Origin: Trichodelitschia bisporula
Taxonomy: Eukaryota; Ascomycota; Dothideomycetes; Phaeotrichales; Phaeotrichaceae
Direction of reading: 5' to 3'
Assembly: GCA_010356995.1 (NCBI GenBank)
Contig: ML996698.1
Coordinates: 678,064 to 742,063, forward strand
DNA: 64,000 nt
Below the pieces are notes generated by a model. It had not been told where the DNA came from and ran no database searches. It was given only the letters and a program-made list of their open reading frames with translations. Of the stretch, positions 34,165-45,387 are shown in pieces. A program made the translations under genes and the position numbers. The number at the start of each line of letters is the position of its first letter. The first letter of the stretch is position 1.

Positions 34165-35566
34165 TGTGAGGAGCTGGTGGGTTCGAGACGCTGCGTGCGC
34201 GAAGGTGGGTGTGAGTTAAAGAGAGGGGAATGCGGGTTGTGTGCGCGGTATGTGGTGGTTCGGTGTTGGCTTTCACATGTTAGCGAGATGGGTCCTGAGG
34301 CTATTGCAGGCGAGCGGGCGAGCTCGTCGCATTGGAGATGTCTTGATCGCGGAATGGATGGGAGCGTCGGGTCCTTACCTTAGCACAACTCGGACAGCAT
34401 TGCGCGCGGTGGATATGGAAATGTAGAGATCGGTTGAAGGTTGAGGTGAGGGAGGAGAACGGTCGAGGAGAAGAATATGAAGAGAAAGGACTAGGCGAAA
34501 TTCATGGCGTGTGGTCTAAGAGGTAGTACGGATTTAAAATGGAGCACCTGGTGTTTGCATTCCAAGGTAGACTGGTGTGGATTGGACGGCGGGGAGATGG
34601 GGGGGTTGATGTGGGATGAGAGGGGAGAGAGATAGCGAAGGAGGGGGCGGGGGGAGCATGGGCAGATGACGCAGCCCCGCGCCCAGCAACCCGATTGATC
34701 CAAAGAGGCATCAAAACTCTTCGTACTGTACTGTAACATCTCCAAGTCCCAAGTCCAACACAAGCCGAAAAATCCAAGCCGCCAAAGGTTACTGTACCGT
34801 AACTCGTCAAGCAAAAGCATCCGGAGAGCCACCCGGTCAAACGCGCCGGCTAACCTTATCATTACTCCAATCGCTGACCATGAATCTTTAATCCTTATTC
34901 GCATTCACTTCCGACGTCTCCCTTCCCTCGCATCCATCCCCCCCAGCAGACTTCTCACCACCGATGAAACTATCTACTCCTTCATCTCTGGTCCCATCCC
35001 ATCGCACCTCATCTCCTCCTTCAAAAAGCCATTCGTCCTTCGCGTTAAAGCTACTCCACCGCGCCCCGCACATTAACTTGCGTGCCGAACCATTTCGTCA
35101 TCAGCCGTGCCACTAGCCCGTGGACCTGCTTCAGTAGTGCCGAAACCACCGCGGGACCCTCGTCAGCCGGGCGAAGCGCGTCCGCTAAAACCCCCACCGT
35201 CAGTGTAAAATGGTAAAATGGCGCGGGTGACCCACTGGCCAACCCGCATCATCGATTTCCTGGGTGCTGCGGCTGCGCACTCGGAGAAAAAAAAAAGACG
35301 CGAAACCGAGGCTAGCTGGGCTTCACATATCCAAGCTTCCACTTGCAGTTAGCGAGACAACGTGCTTGACAGCTTGACTTGATTCCTCTGTACCCACATA
35401 AGTGCTAACTGACTAAAAACGTCTCATCCGTCCAACATTTGTGACGGAAAGACCATCGCCTCTCGACACCCTGCTTCCTGGACTGATGGAGCACGACTGG
35501 ACAAGAACTACGGTGGATCAAAGCTGCAGTCGTTCAACTGCTCATCCGCAAAAGCAAAACTCAGAC
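34165..35566. other. Spacer GUT2 / KHDC4-like gene
   Basis: About 1.4 kb with GUT2 promoter sequence at its left end. Open frames (up to 137 codons on the minus strand) show no family signal. A short A run is at about 35287-35296. Confidence 0.5.
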
Positions 35567-37611
35567 TTACATCCCCGGAGGCGGAGGAACCTATAGCCGT
35601 TAGCCTGCATCCTGAACCGCAAAGTTGTCCACACTTACAGCGCCGTAGCTGCCCGGAGGCCCAGACCCTGGCGGGGGCGGGGGTGGCGCCTCGCTGGGCG
35701 GAGGAGGGGGAGGAGGTGCATCGGTGCCCGGCGGCGGTGGAGGAGGAGCTGCCCCAGGAGCGCCGGGGGGTGCAGAAGCGTAGCCCGGAGCTCCAGGAGG
35801 GCCAGGCGCACCAGGAGCACCAGGTGGACCGGCAGAGTATCCTAGGGCCCCGGGAGCGGAGTAACCAGGGACACCGGGAGTTCCAGGAGCAGTTGCGCCA
35901 GGAACCCCGGCCGAGCCAGGAGGCATGCTGCCTGCCGTTCCCGGCGGAGCCTGACCGTCGGGCGCCTGTCCATAGTACTGGTAGTACATGGCCACGTACG
36001 CTTGGTACCCTCCATACGCCGCATAAGGATCTTGTCCACCGTAGTACTGTGCCCATTGAGCAGAGTAGTCAGCACCAGGAGCAGCGCCAGGAACAGCGCC
36101 GGGTGCACCGGGAGCGGCTGCCATGGGGCTCATGGGGCCGGCAGCGGTAGGAGACTGTGGCGAGCCGTAGTTACCGTAGCCGCCATAGCTGTCAGCCCGA
36201 CCATTGCGGTCACCGGGCCGAGGTCCTTGATCGCGGTGACCCGGGCCATTGCGCTTGAACTCCTCGTACTGCTTCCTCACGGCACCAAGCAGCTCAATGC
36301 AATCGTCCTTGGCTTGCTGAACCATAGCGGCATCCGGCCCACTATTTGGATTAGACTATGCTTGGTGAGATTATTGGTTCCACTTACGTGACATGCAGGA
36401 ACATCGGCTCGTCGCTCTCGCGGCCTGTGTTCTGCTCCGTAAAACCAGATCCGCGCCCCTTGATCTGGACGCGACACCTCGTCTTACCCTGGATGTACTT
36501 GACATACGCACCTCCAGCACCAACAACTTGAGCACGTAGGTTGAAGCCAGGAATAGGCTCGAGATCGATTGGGATGCGCTCCTCGGGCCATTTACGCTGC
36601 ATCAGGTTAGCTCTAACAGGGACACACCCCAAAATAACCTACACGGCCGAACTCGTCGCGCTCGACCTGGTCTGGCTCCCGACGGCGGAAGCGCCGCTCG
36701 TCGACCAGATTCGGTAGTTCCTGCTTCATGAGATCTTCGATGAGTGCAGTAGCCTGCTCGAGACCCTCCTTCGTCGTGCTGGTGACGTGGAGATACAGCG
36801 GAGGCGCCTGTACGATTAGCATATATGCTGATATTGCGTTTACTCATGACTCACCGAAGGCGTTGCCATGCTCTTGTCCGGGTAGTATTCGCCGCGCGTA
36901 GTGACATCTTCACACCGATAAGTATGACTCTGCCTGAAGGTTAAAGTTGGAGTGGATCGTACCGGCCCCAGTTTGTTCTTTGATCTAAATGTCACCAAGG
37001 TCAGCATCCGCAAATGGGTATCTTTACTGAGTGTAAGCTTTTTAATTCTAGAACGCAATGTCCTGGGAGCATCAGTGGACCGTAACAAGAGTTAATTTAC
37101 CATCTTCTGTGTAGCTCCTTTGGTGAGCATGTAGCGATTACGCAGGTCATTGACCTCGATGTCCTTGATGTAGTCACCGTCCTGCGTGTAGACCTCGCTT
37201 GTGACAGGCTGAGCAGGTGTCTTCGGCGTAGGAGATACGGCCTGGGAAGGTTAGATGGGAAGACGTGGCAGGACGGAGAGCAACATACGGTTCGGATGGG
37301 CGGAACATCGACATGTTGGATACCTTTCTTCGCCTAAAGTTGTGTTAGATCTTATCTGCTGACCCGCCATTATGAACATCACATACCTGGATCTGAGCGT
37401 TGATGCGCGCCGCCGCCTCGGCAGCAGCTTTTGCGGGATCCTTCTTCGGAGGAGTAGGCGCTGCGGGGCTCGCCGAGTGGATGGGGCTGCGGCTTCTACG
37501 GCTCTCAGATGTCTTGCGGCTAACGGGTGACCTGGAGCGGCGATCGAAGCGCGAGCGTTTCTCAGGCTCTGTTTGGTCGAACCGAGACCGCTTGCGCGGT
37601 TCCTCCGGCAT
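35567..37611 (-). CDS. KHDC4/BLOM7-like KH-domain RNA-binding protein
   Basis: Nine exons (minus): 37611-37387, 37333-37289, 37241-37101, 36984-36963, 36907-36855, 36807-36643, 36596-36388, 36341-35639 and 35590-35567, total 528 residues. Exon 4 is only 22 nt. Residues ~2-55 are Arg/Ser-rich, as in splicing factors. The first KH-like region reads VNDLRNRYMLTKGATQKM, IKEQTGADVTTRGEYYPDKS, APPLYLHVTSTTKEGLEQAT; the second has PGFNLRAQVVGAGGAYVKYI, QGKTRCRVQIKGRGSGFTEQ and RESDEPMFLHVTGPDAAMVQ. This pair matches human KHDC4 (BLOM7-alpha), an RNA-binding protein tied to splice-site choice. The C-terminal 200 residues are Gly/Pro/Ala/Tyr-rich with PGAPG-type repeats and polyproline blocks. The 24-nt last exon is the least certain part. 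It is divergent from ILV6. Confidence 0.85.
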
Positions 37612-38165
37612 AGCTAAAGACCGGAAAAGAATGCTGATTCTATCGAGAGGACCTGGTGGAGCAAAGAGAGAATTGAGCTGGCTGGCTGCCGAGAAGTGGG
37701 TGGTTGGAGAGTTGTGGACGTTCACTCGATTGCTGCGTGCAGTTCTGGGGACGGACGACAAGACGAGACGACGGAGTACGGCGAGGCATCGACACCTGCA
37801 GTCAAGACTTAAGTGCCAAGCCGAACTATCCGATCTGAGCTATGCTTATCACGGGATTGGGCTGAGTGATCTTCAGAAAAGTCGTTGCACCATCAGTCCG
37901 CAGCAACACCAGGAAGGTGCGGCTGGGACTTTATTAGGTGGCTCTTGAGTCACATGGCTCACGGGATATGGTTTATCCGCTGCGGCTAAACCGTGAAGGC
38001 GGTGTCGGCGGGAGGCGGCGATGACACAGACGAGAATTTATATCTCCCCGCAAACAGAGCAATTGAACTCCACCACGAGCCTCTGCTTTGTCCTATTTGT
38101 GACCTAAGACTGCGCACAGTTGGCCGCTGCATTGTAGCATCCTCACCAGTCAGGCACTGGCCGTA
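37612..38165. promoter_or_regulatory. Divergent promoter KHDC4-like / ILV6
   Basis: 554 bp between two start codons facing apart. It contains a perfect Gcn4/CpcA-type site listed separately. Confidence 0.6.
37946..37952 (+). promoter_or_regulatory. Gcn4/CpcA-type bZIP site TGAGTCA
   Basis: A perfect TGA(C/G)TCA half-palindrome 213 bp before the ILV6 start codon. Amino-acid biosynthesis genes in fungi are commonly activated through this site by Gcn4/CpcA/Cpc-1 under general amino-acid control. Position and downstream gene fit; function is inferred. Confidence 0.6.
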
Positions 38166-39233
38166 ATGGCCGCACGGCGCGCGTTCGCAGCGGCGCTGCC
38201 CATCGCGGCGCCCGCCCGCTTCTCCGCCCCTCTCGCTCCCCTCGTCAGATATTCCTCCTCCACCTCGGCAATCGCGTACAAGGCGCTGCACCGGCGCTCT
38301 GTCGCTCCCCTACCCGTCTCAGATGCCCGTAGGTTGTCATAGTACCTAGCCAGCCTCCAGCTCACAAATCTAGCTCCGGCATGGTCCGCTCCCGCCGCCG
38401 TCAGCTCCATCCTCTACGAAACCCCTCTCCCGTCCACCGCACCCCCCAAGCGCCACATCCTGAACTGTCTCGTGCAGAATGAGCCGGGTGTGCTCTCCCG
38501 CGTGTCCGGCATTCTGGCGGCGCGCGGCTTCAACATCGATAGTCTCGTTGTGTGCAACACGGAAGTCGAGGACCTGTCGCGCATGACCATTGTGCTGCAG
38601 GGCCAGGACGGTGTTGTGGAACAAGCACGCCGCCAGCTCGAGGACCTGGTGCCCGTGTGGGCTGTGCTCGACTACACGACCGCGCCGCTGGTGCAGCGTG
38701 AGCTGCTGCTGGCTAAGATCTCCATCCTCGGGCCGGAGTACTTCGAGGAGCTGCTCGCGCACCACCAGGAAATGTCTCAAGACGATGTCGACGCGCAAGA
38801 GAGCAAGATGGCTGAGCTGACGCCGGAGGAGCGGGCGCAGGTCGAGGAGCGGGCGCGCGAGGCGCTGCGGCACGATTTCCACCCCTCGAGGCTGGCGAGC
38901 AGTCAGGCGCTGCGGCACAAGCACGAGCATCTTGAGGCCATCACGCACCTGATCCACCAGTTTGGCGGCAAGGTTCTGGATATCAGCAACAACAACTGTA
39001 TCGTGGAACTGAGCGCGAAGCCGTCCCGCATCGATAGCTTCATGAAGCTGATCGCTCCGTTTGGCATTCTGGAGAGCGCGCGTACTGGTCAGTTTCCTGC
39101 TGTCTTTTGAACTACTGAGCTAATTGTTACAGGCTTGATGGCGTTGCCTCGCTCACCGCTGACAGGACCGAACGAGGCGGATGAGAAGGACGCTGAGGAT
39201 GTGGTGGATCAGAGCACTCTGCCTCCGGGTTAA
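38166..39233 (+). CDS. ILV6: Acetolactate synthase regulatory (small) subunit
   Basis: Exons 38166-38328, 38374-39087 and 39133-39233 give 325 residues (both introns 45 nt). It binds the catalytic subunit Ilv2 in mitochondria, raises activity and confers valine feedback in isoleucine/valine synthesis. The N-terminus is rich in Ala/Arg/Ser without acidic residues, a mitochondrial presequence. The ACT domain starts at about residue 80 (HILNCLVQNEPGVLSRVSGI, LAARGFNIDSLVVCNTEVED, LSRMTIVLQGQD). The C-terminal ALS-regulatory region includes LVQRELLLAKISILGPEYFE, HLIHQFGGKVLDISNNNCIV and LMKLIAPFGILESARTG-LMALPRSPL across intron 2. An acidic 30-residue segment between the two is usual for fungal members. 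A Gcn4-type site lies upstream. Confidence 0.95.
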
Positions 39234-39380
39234 ATTGCTCTGGAGTATGTACATAGCCACCGACACCTAAATTCCATCACCTCTTTAGCGCTGTGGCGTC
39301 GTCTCAAATTGACTTTCCCCATCAACATCAAAGTCCCCTCCACCCAAAGCCCAATGCCCCAAAGCCTTAAAGCCTCCCCT

Positions 39381-40298
39381 CTACACCCAAACACCCCTCC
39401 CTATCACCCCAACCCCCTCCAAAAACCCCCTCATCGCCTCCCCCTCCCACCCAACCTTCCCTCTCCACCCGACCACTCTGTCAAAAACCTCCGTCCGCAC
39501 CCCATCCGCTCCCACCCCCTCCCCACCGCAAAACACAAACCCCAAAAACGCCCACCCGCTCACATCCCCCGGATGCCTCAAACACCACTCCGCCATACTC
39601 CGCGCTGTGTCCTGCCACACTTCCTCCCCCACCATAAACTCCCCGTTCGGCCCGTCCTCTTCCCACTGATCAAAGAAGCGCAAAACGCGCCGCGCGTGGC
39701 TGAAGGCGTAGTAATTCGCCTTATGCAGCTCGGCGGCGCGGAGGATGATGCGGAATTCGGAGGTCCAGAATGAGGACGCGTCGGTGACGAGGTGCTGGGG
39801 GAAGGTGCGCAGGAGGAAGAAGCGGTGCGACCAGAGGGTGGGGGATTTGGTGTGCCGGTTCAAGGGGGAGGTTAGGAGGGTGGTTAGCAGGGCGATTTCG
39901 GCGGTTAGGGCGCGCGGGAGGTCGGAGGGGGGAAGGGAGAGGAGGTGGCGCTTGCGGGTGTTGCATGCTGTTAGGTGCTCGGGGTCGTAGAGGAGGATTA
40001 TTGCAGTTGCGGGGAGGAGGTCCGGAGAAGGGTTAGGGTTAGGGTTGGGCGGGGAGGGGTCCGGCGACCCGTTGGTGGTGGTTGGGGGGAAGGGTAGTGC
40101 TCGGGCATGGAGGTAGGCGGCGATGAGCGTGGATTTGGGGATGCCGAGGGAAGGTGGATCCGATAGATAGAGCGTTCCTGGTGGGGTGAGAGAGGGGGGG
40201 AGGATTTCGATTTCTAGGATTGAGGGTTCGGGTGGGGAGAGGAGTGAGGCGAGCGCGGTGTAGGCTCCTTTGCATTCTGCTTCCGTTGGGGGACGCAT
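39381..40298 (-). CDS. Protein prenyltransferase alpha-subunit-repeat protein (PTAR1/Ecm9-like)
   Basis: One exon, 305 residues from the first ATG (40298); the frame stays open 46 codons further upstream from a non-ATG codon, so an unseen 5' exon is possible. The centre holds PPTA-type repeats: RHTKSPTLWSHRFFLLRTFP with the LWxHR signature, then NYYAFSHARRVLRFFDQW and SMAEWCLRHPGDVSGWAFLG. PPTA repeats occur in alpha subunits of farnesyl- and geranylgeranyltransferases; the spacing and divergence here look more like the uncharacterised PTAR1/Ecm9 group than a true Ram2 or Bet4. An Asn-Pro repeat near residue 90 is encoded by a telomere-like GGGTTA run. It is convergent with ILV6, 147 bp away. 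Confidence 0.68.
   Translation of the reverse strand: MRPPTEAECKGAYTALASLLSPPEPSILEIEILPPSLTPPGTLYLSDPPSLGIPKSTLIAAYLHARALPFPPTTTNGSPDPSPPNPNPNPSPDLLPATAIILLYDPEHLTACNTRKRHLLSLPPSDLPRALTAEIALLTTLLTSPLNRHTKSPTLWSHRFFLLRTFPQHLVTDASSFWTSEFRIILRAAELHKANYYAFSHARRVLRFFDQWEEDGPNGEFMVGEEVWQDTARSMAEWCLRHPGDVSGWAFLGFVFCGGEGVGADGVRTEVFDRVVGWRGKVGWEGEAMRGFLEGVGVIGRGVWV
40030..40049 (+). repeat. Short telomere-like GGGTTA run inside a coding region
   Basis: About three consecutive GGGTTA/GGGTTG units on the + strand; on the minus strand they encode alternating Asn and Pro in the PPTA-repeat protein. Too short to be an interstitial telomere of proven origin. Confidence 0.8.
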
Positions 40299-40515
40299 TA
40301 GGTGATAGAAAGTTGGGTGGTTAAGGAAGGCGGGACAGATGGGATTTGAGATTTTTGGTGGTGGGGACCAGGCTGAAGCTGAAGGCTGAGGTGGAAGAAA
40401 AGACGTTGATGAACGGTGATCAAATTTGCATCGCACGGGTATATCTGAGACCGGTATCCTAATGACCGCAAGACCAAAATGCCAATCATATCCTCTACTC
40501 CATCTTCTATACCCT

Positions 40516-43509
40516 CTATTCCTTCTTCCACTTCCTCCATGCCTCTATAAACGACCCCTCCTCTTCCTTTCCTCTCCCCCGCTTAGCGAAGACCCCAAGT
40601 CCCAACCCCATCCCCTCCCCCCCTCCACCCTCAACCTCAATAAGCGGCACCATACTCGGCCTCCCATGCGCACACTGAAACGGAAACGCGGTACCCGCCA
40701 ACTCCCCAACCAACCTCTTACACTCCGTCATACTCAACTCATCATTAAACATAACCGCACTCCGACACGCCCGCGAATTCACCAAATCCAGTATCCCAGC
40801 CGGACACGCCCCTATCTTCCCCAGCCAACCCCCCTCCTCACTCACTTCCACTTCAGCCGTAGCCTGGCTCCACCGCACACCCCCCTCGCTCATCCCCCAC
40901 GCTTCCTTCCGCAGAAGTTCGATCAACACCCGCGGCTCCAGCCTCAACCGCTCAGCGATCACAGGCGGCAGCGCCGTGACGCTGAGTCTAACCTCGCCCG
41001 ACCCCGCCTGCACATCGTACAGAATGCCCCACCGCGCGAACACCCCCGCATAGCGCGTAAATAGCCCCGCCTCGTTCGCGGGGACCTGGAACACAAGCGG
41101 CGGCGCCACAAGAACCGCATCCACGCCCACGACATGGCCCAGCGCCGATCGCAGCACCGGCCCCTTAGGTGGGGTACAGAGCGATGCAAGGAGGGCCTCG
41201 ACGCCGACGCGCTCGGAGGCGGCGTGTTGATCTAGCATGACGAGGGTGCTTGTGCCGGTGGCGGAAGAGGAGGGGAGTTTAAGCAGGATGAATTTACGGT
41301 CTACCTGCGCGATGACGGTGGCGGAGGTGAGGGCGGGTTTGGTGAGTTTGTTGGGGCGTAGTAAAGAGGCTTCGGTGAAGGTGGTGGCCATGTCGGTGTT
41401 CGGTGTGGAGGTGAAGGGGCCTGGGGCGTGCGGGATGCGGATTGAGGATTGAGGGATCGGGCGGGAGGTGGAGGCGAAGGTGGGGTTCGCCCATTTGCTG
41501 AGGATGGTGTCGAGGAAGGGGGTTGGTTTGGTGGGGGAGGTTTGGGAGGGGAGGCGGATGGAGCGGAGGAGGTTGGGGTGGTAGGTGTTGACGGTGTTGG
41601 TGCTGGAGGACGTGGTTGGGAGGATGGCGGCGCCGGTTCGGGCGTTTACTTTGTGGGACCGGTCGGTTATGGGGTCGGTCCATTTGATGATGTTGTCGGT
41701 TTGGTGAGGGTGTTCTGGTACTTGCTCTGCATCTTGGGGCGCTTGTTCTGCATTTGGAGGCACCAGTTCTGCGTCTTGAGACGCCTCCTCGGGATGACAA
41801 CAAGACCCTCTTCCGAAGGCAGATGGATGTGCCGACGCGGGTAGCTGAAGGCTTCTATGATCATCTACTCCACCAGCTTCGGTCTCCCGGGTATCTAAGG
41901 GTTCCTTAGCCGGATAAGAGGGTGCTGAGAGCGGTCGACTTGAGCCCTTGATTCGAAGCTTTGAAAACTCGAAGATGCTGCGGTCGCTGGATTTGACTCG
42001 GGTGAAATCACTGAATGAAGGGGCTGTCGTCGGTCGTATTTGAGATCGAGCGCTAATAGCTGATGGTTTTGCTTTCTTTCTTGTGCTTCGATCGGAGCGC
42101 GCGGGAGTCCCGCTCCGACTCCCCCGTTCACCGTTATCGGTTGCCTTCCGTTTTCCAAGATACGAACTGATATTAGACTTCTTGGTTTCATCAGGTTCAG
42201 CCGTTTCGGCAGGTTGAGAACGGAAATGATGCGCCTGAAGCCAGGCATTCACCAGTGTGTCGAGCACATTCGTTACGGCTGCCAGTCTACCGCTGCGGAA
42301 AACTTCATCGGTCGTGGAATTGGGCTTGTCGTCCTTTAGTACGATGCGGAGATGGAACATGGGCCAGCGATCGACCCCTTTTTGCAAGGCCCTTTTCTCC
42401 CTGGCTTTCAGGGTTCTCTCCTTGACCTCCTCATCTCCATCACCGGGTCCGTCAATGACACCAAACGAAGACCGCTTGAACAGAGCGTTGATGTGATCAT
42501 AGAGTTCGTTCGGTCCGGAATCTTTCAAAAGAGGCCTGTGGGCAAGAGAGATAAATTGGACAGTTTTGCTCGGCGCCGGCTGCAGACATATAGATCCCTT
42601 TATAGAGATCGACTTGGACGACGCAGAAGTAGGCACCCATGAAGCGTTTCCAGGAGGAACGAGACCAAACCGAGAGAGGACGTGAAGCATCGAGCGATTG
42701 CTCGACAACTGCGACAGCCCGGGCCGATCACCTCGCCTCAATTCGGAAATGGTACAAGACCGCAGCTGATTAACATCAGACAGCTTAAGCGCAACCGAGC
42801 TACCATAGGCAAGAAACAAAGCCGCTAGACGCCGCTTTAGCGATTCCCAGCAGCGGTCGTACTCGCCGCGGTCTTCGAGGGACATAGCACGCTGCTTGAC
42901 GCGGACAGGCATGTTGCCAAAGAGATCGCGTACGGCGACCTTAGTGCCATGACTGTGCACAATGCCATAAGAGGCCGGCGCTGGAGACAGGCGGGCCACA
43001 ACGCTCGACTTCTGGAACGTGATGCTATGCGTCGAGCGATGTGCCTGATGGTGCGATGTTATGGTCAACAACGACAACGAGGCCAAAGACGCCAAAAAGG
43101 CGCCATTTCGGCCATAGGCGCCAACAACATTCAACTTAGACGTGTCTACGGACGAATCAGCCTCGCCCATTGGCTAGGGCGGAAAGTACCCACGATGCAT
43201 GCGGCCCAAACCCCCTTTCTCCGCAAACTCCGCTGGGGTAATGCCGCTCCCATCGTCTTCGACCACGCAGCCGCCGCGCGCGAAGTCGACGTCGATGGTG
43301 ATGTGGGTGGCGCCTGCGTCGAGCGCATTTTCCACCAGTCCTTGGATCACAACATCGAGGCTAGTGATACTCGCCGACGATTTTATCTGGGCGACTACGT
43401 CGGCTGGGAGTTGGACGATGGTCGGTGAATCTCGCTTGGTATCCGAGGCGGCCGGTTGACTGTCAACTCGTCTGGTATGAAGTACTGGGGCGGATGAATT
43501 GGTTTCCAT
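40516..43509 (-). CDS. MLH3: DNA mismatch repair endonuclease MutL homolog Mlh3
   Basis: Exons (minus) 43509-43194 and 43145-40516 give 981 residues; the 48-nt intron falls within GLGRMH|HTSKL. The N-terminal GHKL ATPase has VENALDAGATH (Asn 61) and VVEDDGSGIT (residues 83-91). The C-terminal nuclease has the exact DQHA-x2-E-x4-E metal motif DQHAASERVGVE (about residues 743-754), ACRSAVMFNDE and FQCAHGRPSM, so the endonuclease site looks complete. Mlh3 pairs with Mlh1 and nicks DNA in meiotic crossover resolution and mismatch repair. The lid motif normally written GFRGEAL reads GRNGAFL here. The ~330-residue central linker is Ser/Pro-rich with a short Asp-Ala-Glu repeat. Length and ends fit the family. 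Confidence 0.93.
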
Positions 43510-44161
43510 GACGGAGGGAAGAGTAGGGCAGAGCTCTTGCGGCTTGCCCGCATTTGGGATTAGGCTGCATCAGATGTAGTAGAGGAGAAGCAGAGCAGGA
43601 GAGATGAGGCGATTCACTGTAATCTGGTCATTGTAATATGTTCCTGATCGCCACAACGATGTCTGCAGTCCTGAGTAGAGTGGTAGCCTGTCACGTGACA
43701 AGAGTATCGGATGTTTGGGCATGGTCTTGGCTTTGTGGGGTTAGTTATGGGTCAGATGGGATGATCCCTAACTTGTCTCTTGCCTCAAGACACCACCAAC
43801 TCTCAAGAGACAACATCCCCAGGAAGCCTCGTCACTCTCTCCCTTCTACAACACAAACGCTTCTTCACGCCCTCTGCAGAGCAATCATCGTCACCAAATT
43901 TGTCTTTCGTCTACCGTCACTCCGCGCTCCCTTTGTGCTTGAGCTCCGGAAACCGCATTCTTAACTGTCCCACGAACGCCTCCCCCCGACTGTGGCACGC
44001 TCTCTCCGCAGCCCGTGAAACATTCGACAGCACGCCGGTTTTCTGGTCGAGTCATCAGATCCACCAACCCACTACACCTACATAGCTCTCTTGACGACCT
44101 GGCCGGTACCTGCTTTATTGAGCTCTTACGGTCGAACAACTCGACGGAGCCCCTCTTCACC
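43510..44161. promoter_or_regulatory. Divergent spacer MLH3 / conserved disordered gene
   Basis: 652 bp carrying both promoters. A perfect 10-bp palindrome with a CACGTG core is listed separately. C-rich leader sequence precedes the + gene. Confidence 0.55.
43690..43699. promoter_or_regulatory. GTCACGTGAC palindrome (E-box / Cbf1-type site)
   Basis: Perfect 10-bp inverted repeat centred on CACGTG, 180 bp before the MLH3 start. bHLH factors such as Cbf1/CpfA bind TCACGTGA. Sequence match only. Confidence 0.45.
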
Positions 44162-45387
44162 ATGGCTACCGCGGAGACAGCCACTCGGCCGCATGGTGAG
44201 CAGCGCACCCAACACGCATCAAGAGCAATACTAATCCTCAAGACCGTCATTCTAGGAGACGTCCCTTTACATCGTGGATGAAACGCCTGGCGAGCCTCAA
44301 GAGCACGACGAGCCCGCAGGCTTCCGAGAAGAAAGCCCAACCCCTTCAGAAGACCAAGCGACACTGGAATAAGAACAATCCGTACCCGGAGTCAGGCGTC
44401 CCAGCGTCTCTGGACCGCTGTTCCAACCGTGCGTCCCGTGCATCCACGTCACAGGCGTCTGAACGTGCTAGCAGCAGCTTCGAGTCTGCGGATTCTGTGA
44501 GTGCGATGAACGCTCCCATCCGTAGCAACAAGTCGGCAGCACCCACTCTCGCTACGAACGCGGAGACGATCCACTCCGATGCGGGACAGTCGAAAGCGAC
44601 CGCCAGCACGGCTATCACGACGTCGGACGGTCGCGCGAACAGCGTCTTCTCGTCCCCGCAGCACTCCCAAGAGTCGCTCACCACCACCCTGACCACCATT
44701 CAATCCACTGCGCCAACCACCGTCCTGACATCGGCTGCGGCCTCGGCTGCGGCCACGGCTGGGTCTACGGCTTCCACTAACACCACTGTCTTCTCCCACC
44801 AGTACCCCATTGCACCGCCTTCGGCTCTCCCAGCGCATCTCGCTCCCCAAGCGCATCCCCACACCTACATCGCCGCCACGGCGAACGGCCTCCTGACGGA
44901 CGACGCCTCCATCTTGACACTGGCCTCTAGCTCCAAGCGCCAGCGCCGCCACTCGCTGGACACAGATGCCTCGACACGCGCCTTAGCCCCGTCGTCTCTG
45001 TTTGGCAACTCGCGCGAGAGCCTGCCGCTGAGCGTGCTCAGCAGCAACATGGACACGGGCGGCCTGTACCAGTCGCAGCACCGGCCGTCGGTTGGTGGAC
45101 TGGCGAGCGCGGAGCGCGCCAGCGTCTACTCGGCGTCGGGCATTGGCCCGGTGGTGGGAAGCGAGCGTAACAGCTATTATGCTGGCAATAAGACTGATGG
45201 TGGGAGTGTGCGCAGTGGTCTGCTAGGACATGGGCGCGCGGAGAGTGTTAGTGGGAGTATCACTGGGATTGTGACGACTAGTCCTGGTGGGCCCATGTCA
45301 CTGGGGCGGCTTGGACGGCGGGGGAGTGAGGAGAAGGATGAGAGCTACGAGGAGGAGGGGAGCCGGTGTCAGTCCCGCAAAGAGTGA
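44162..45387 (+). CDS. Conserved fungal protein of unknown function, mostly disordered
   Basis: Exons 44162-44195 and 44243-45387 give 392 residues; the 47-nt intron ends after a CTAATCCTCAAG acceptor. An acceptor at the later TCTAG would shift the frame into a stop, so the upstream one is chosen. The conserved-looking N-terminus reads RRRPFTSWMKRLASLKS. Downstream are Ser/Thr/Ala-rich stretches with islands I remember as conserved in Pezizomycotina proteins: LTTTLTTIQSTAPT, PPSALPAHLAPQAHP, DDASILTLASSSKRQRRHSL, STRALAPSSLFGNSRESLPL. No enzymatic domain or membrane segment is visible. The function is unknown; the pattern of short basic and Ser motifs suggests a phosphorylated scaffold, which is a guess. 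Confidence 0.78.
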
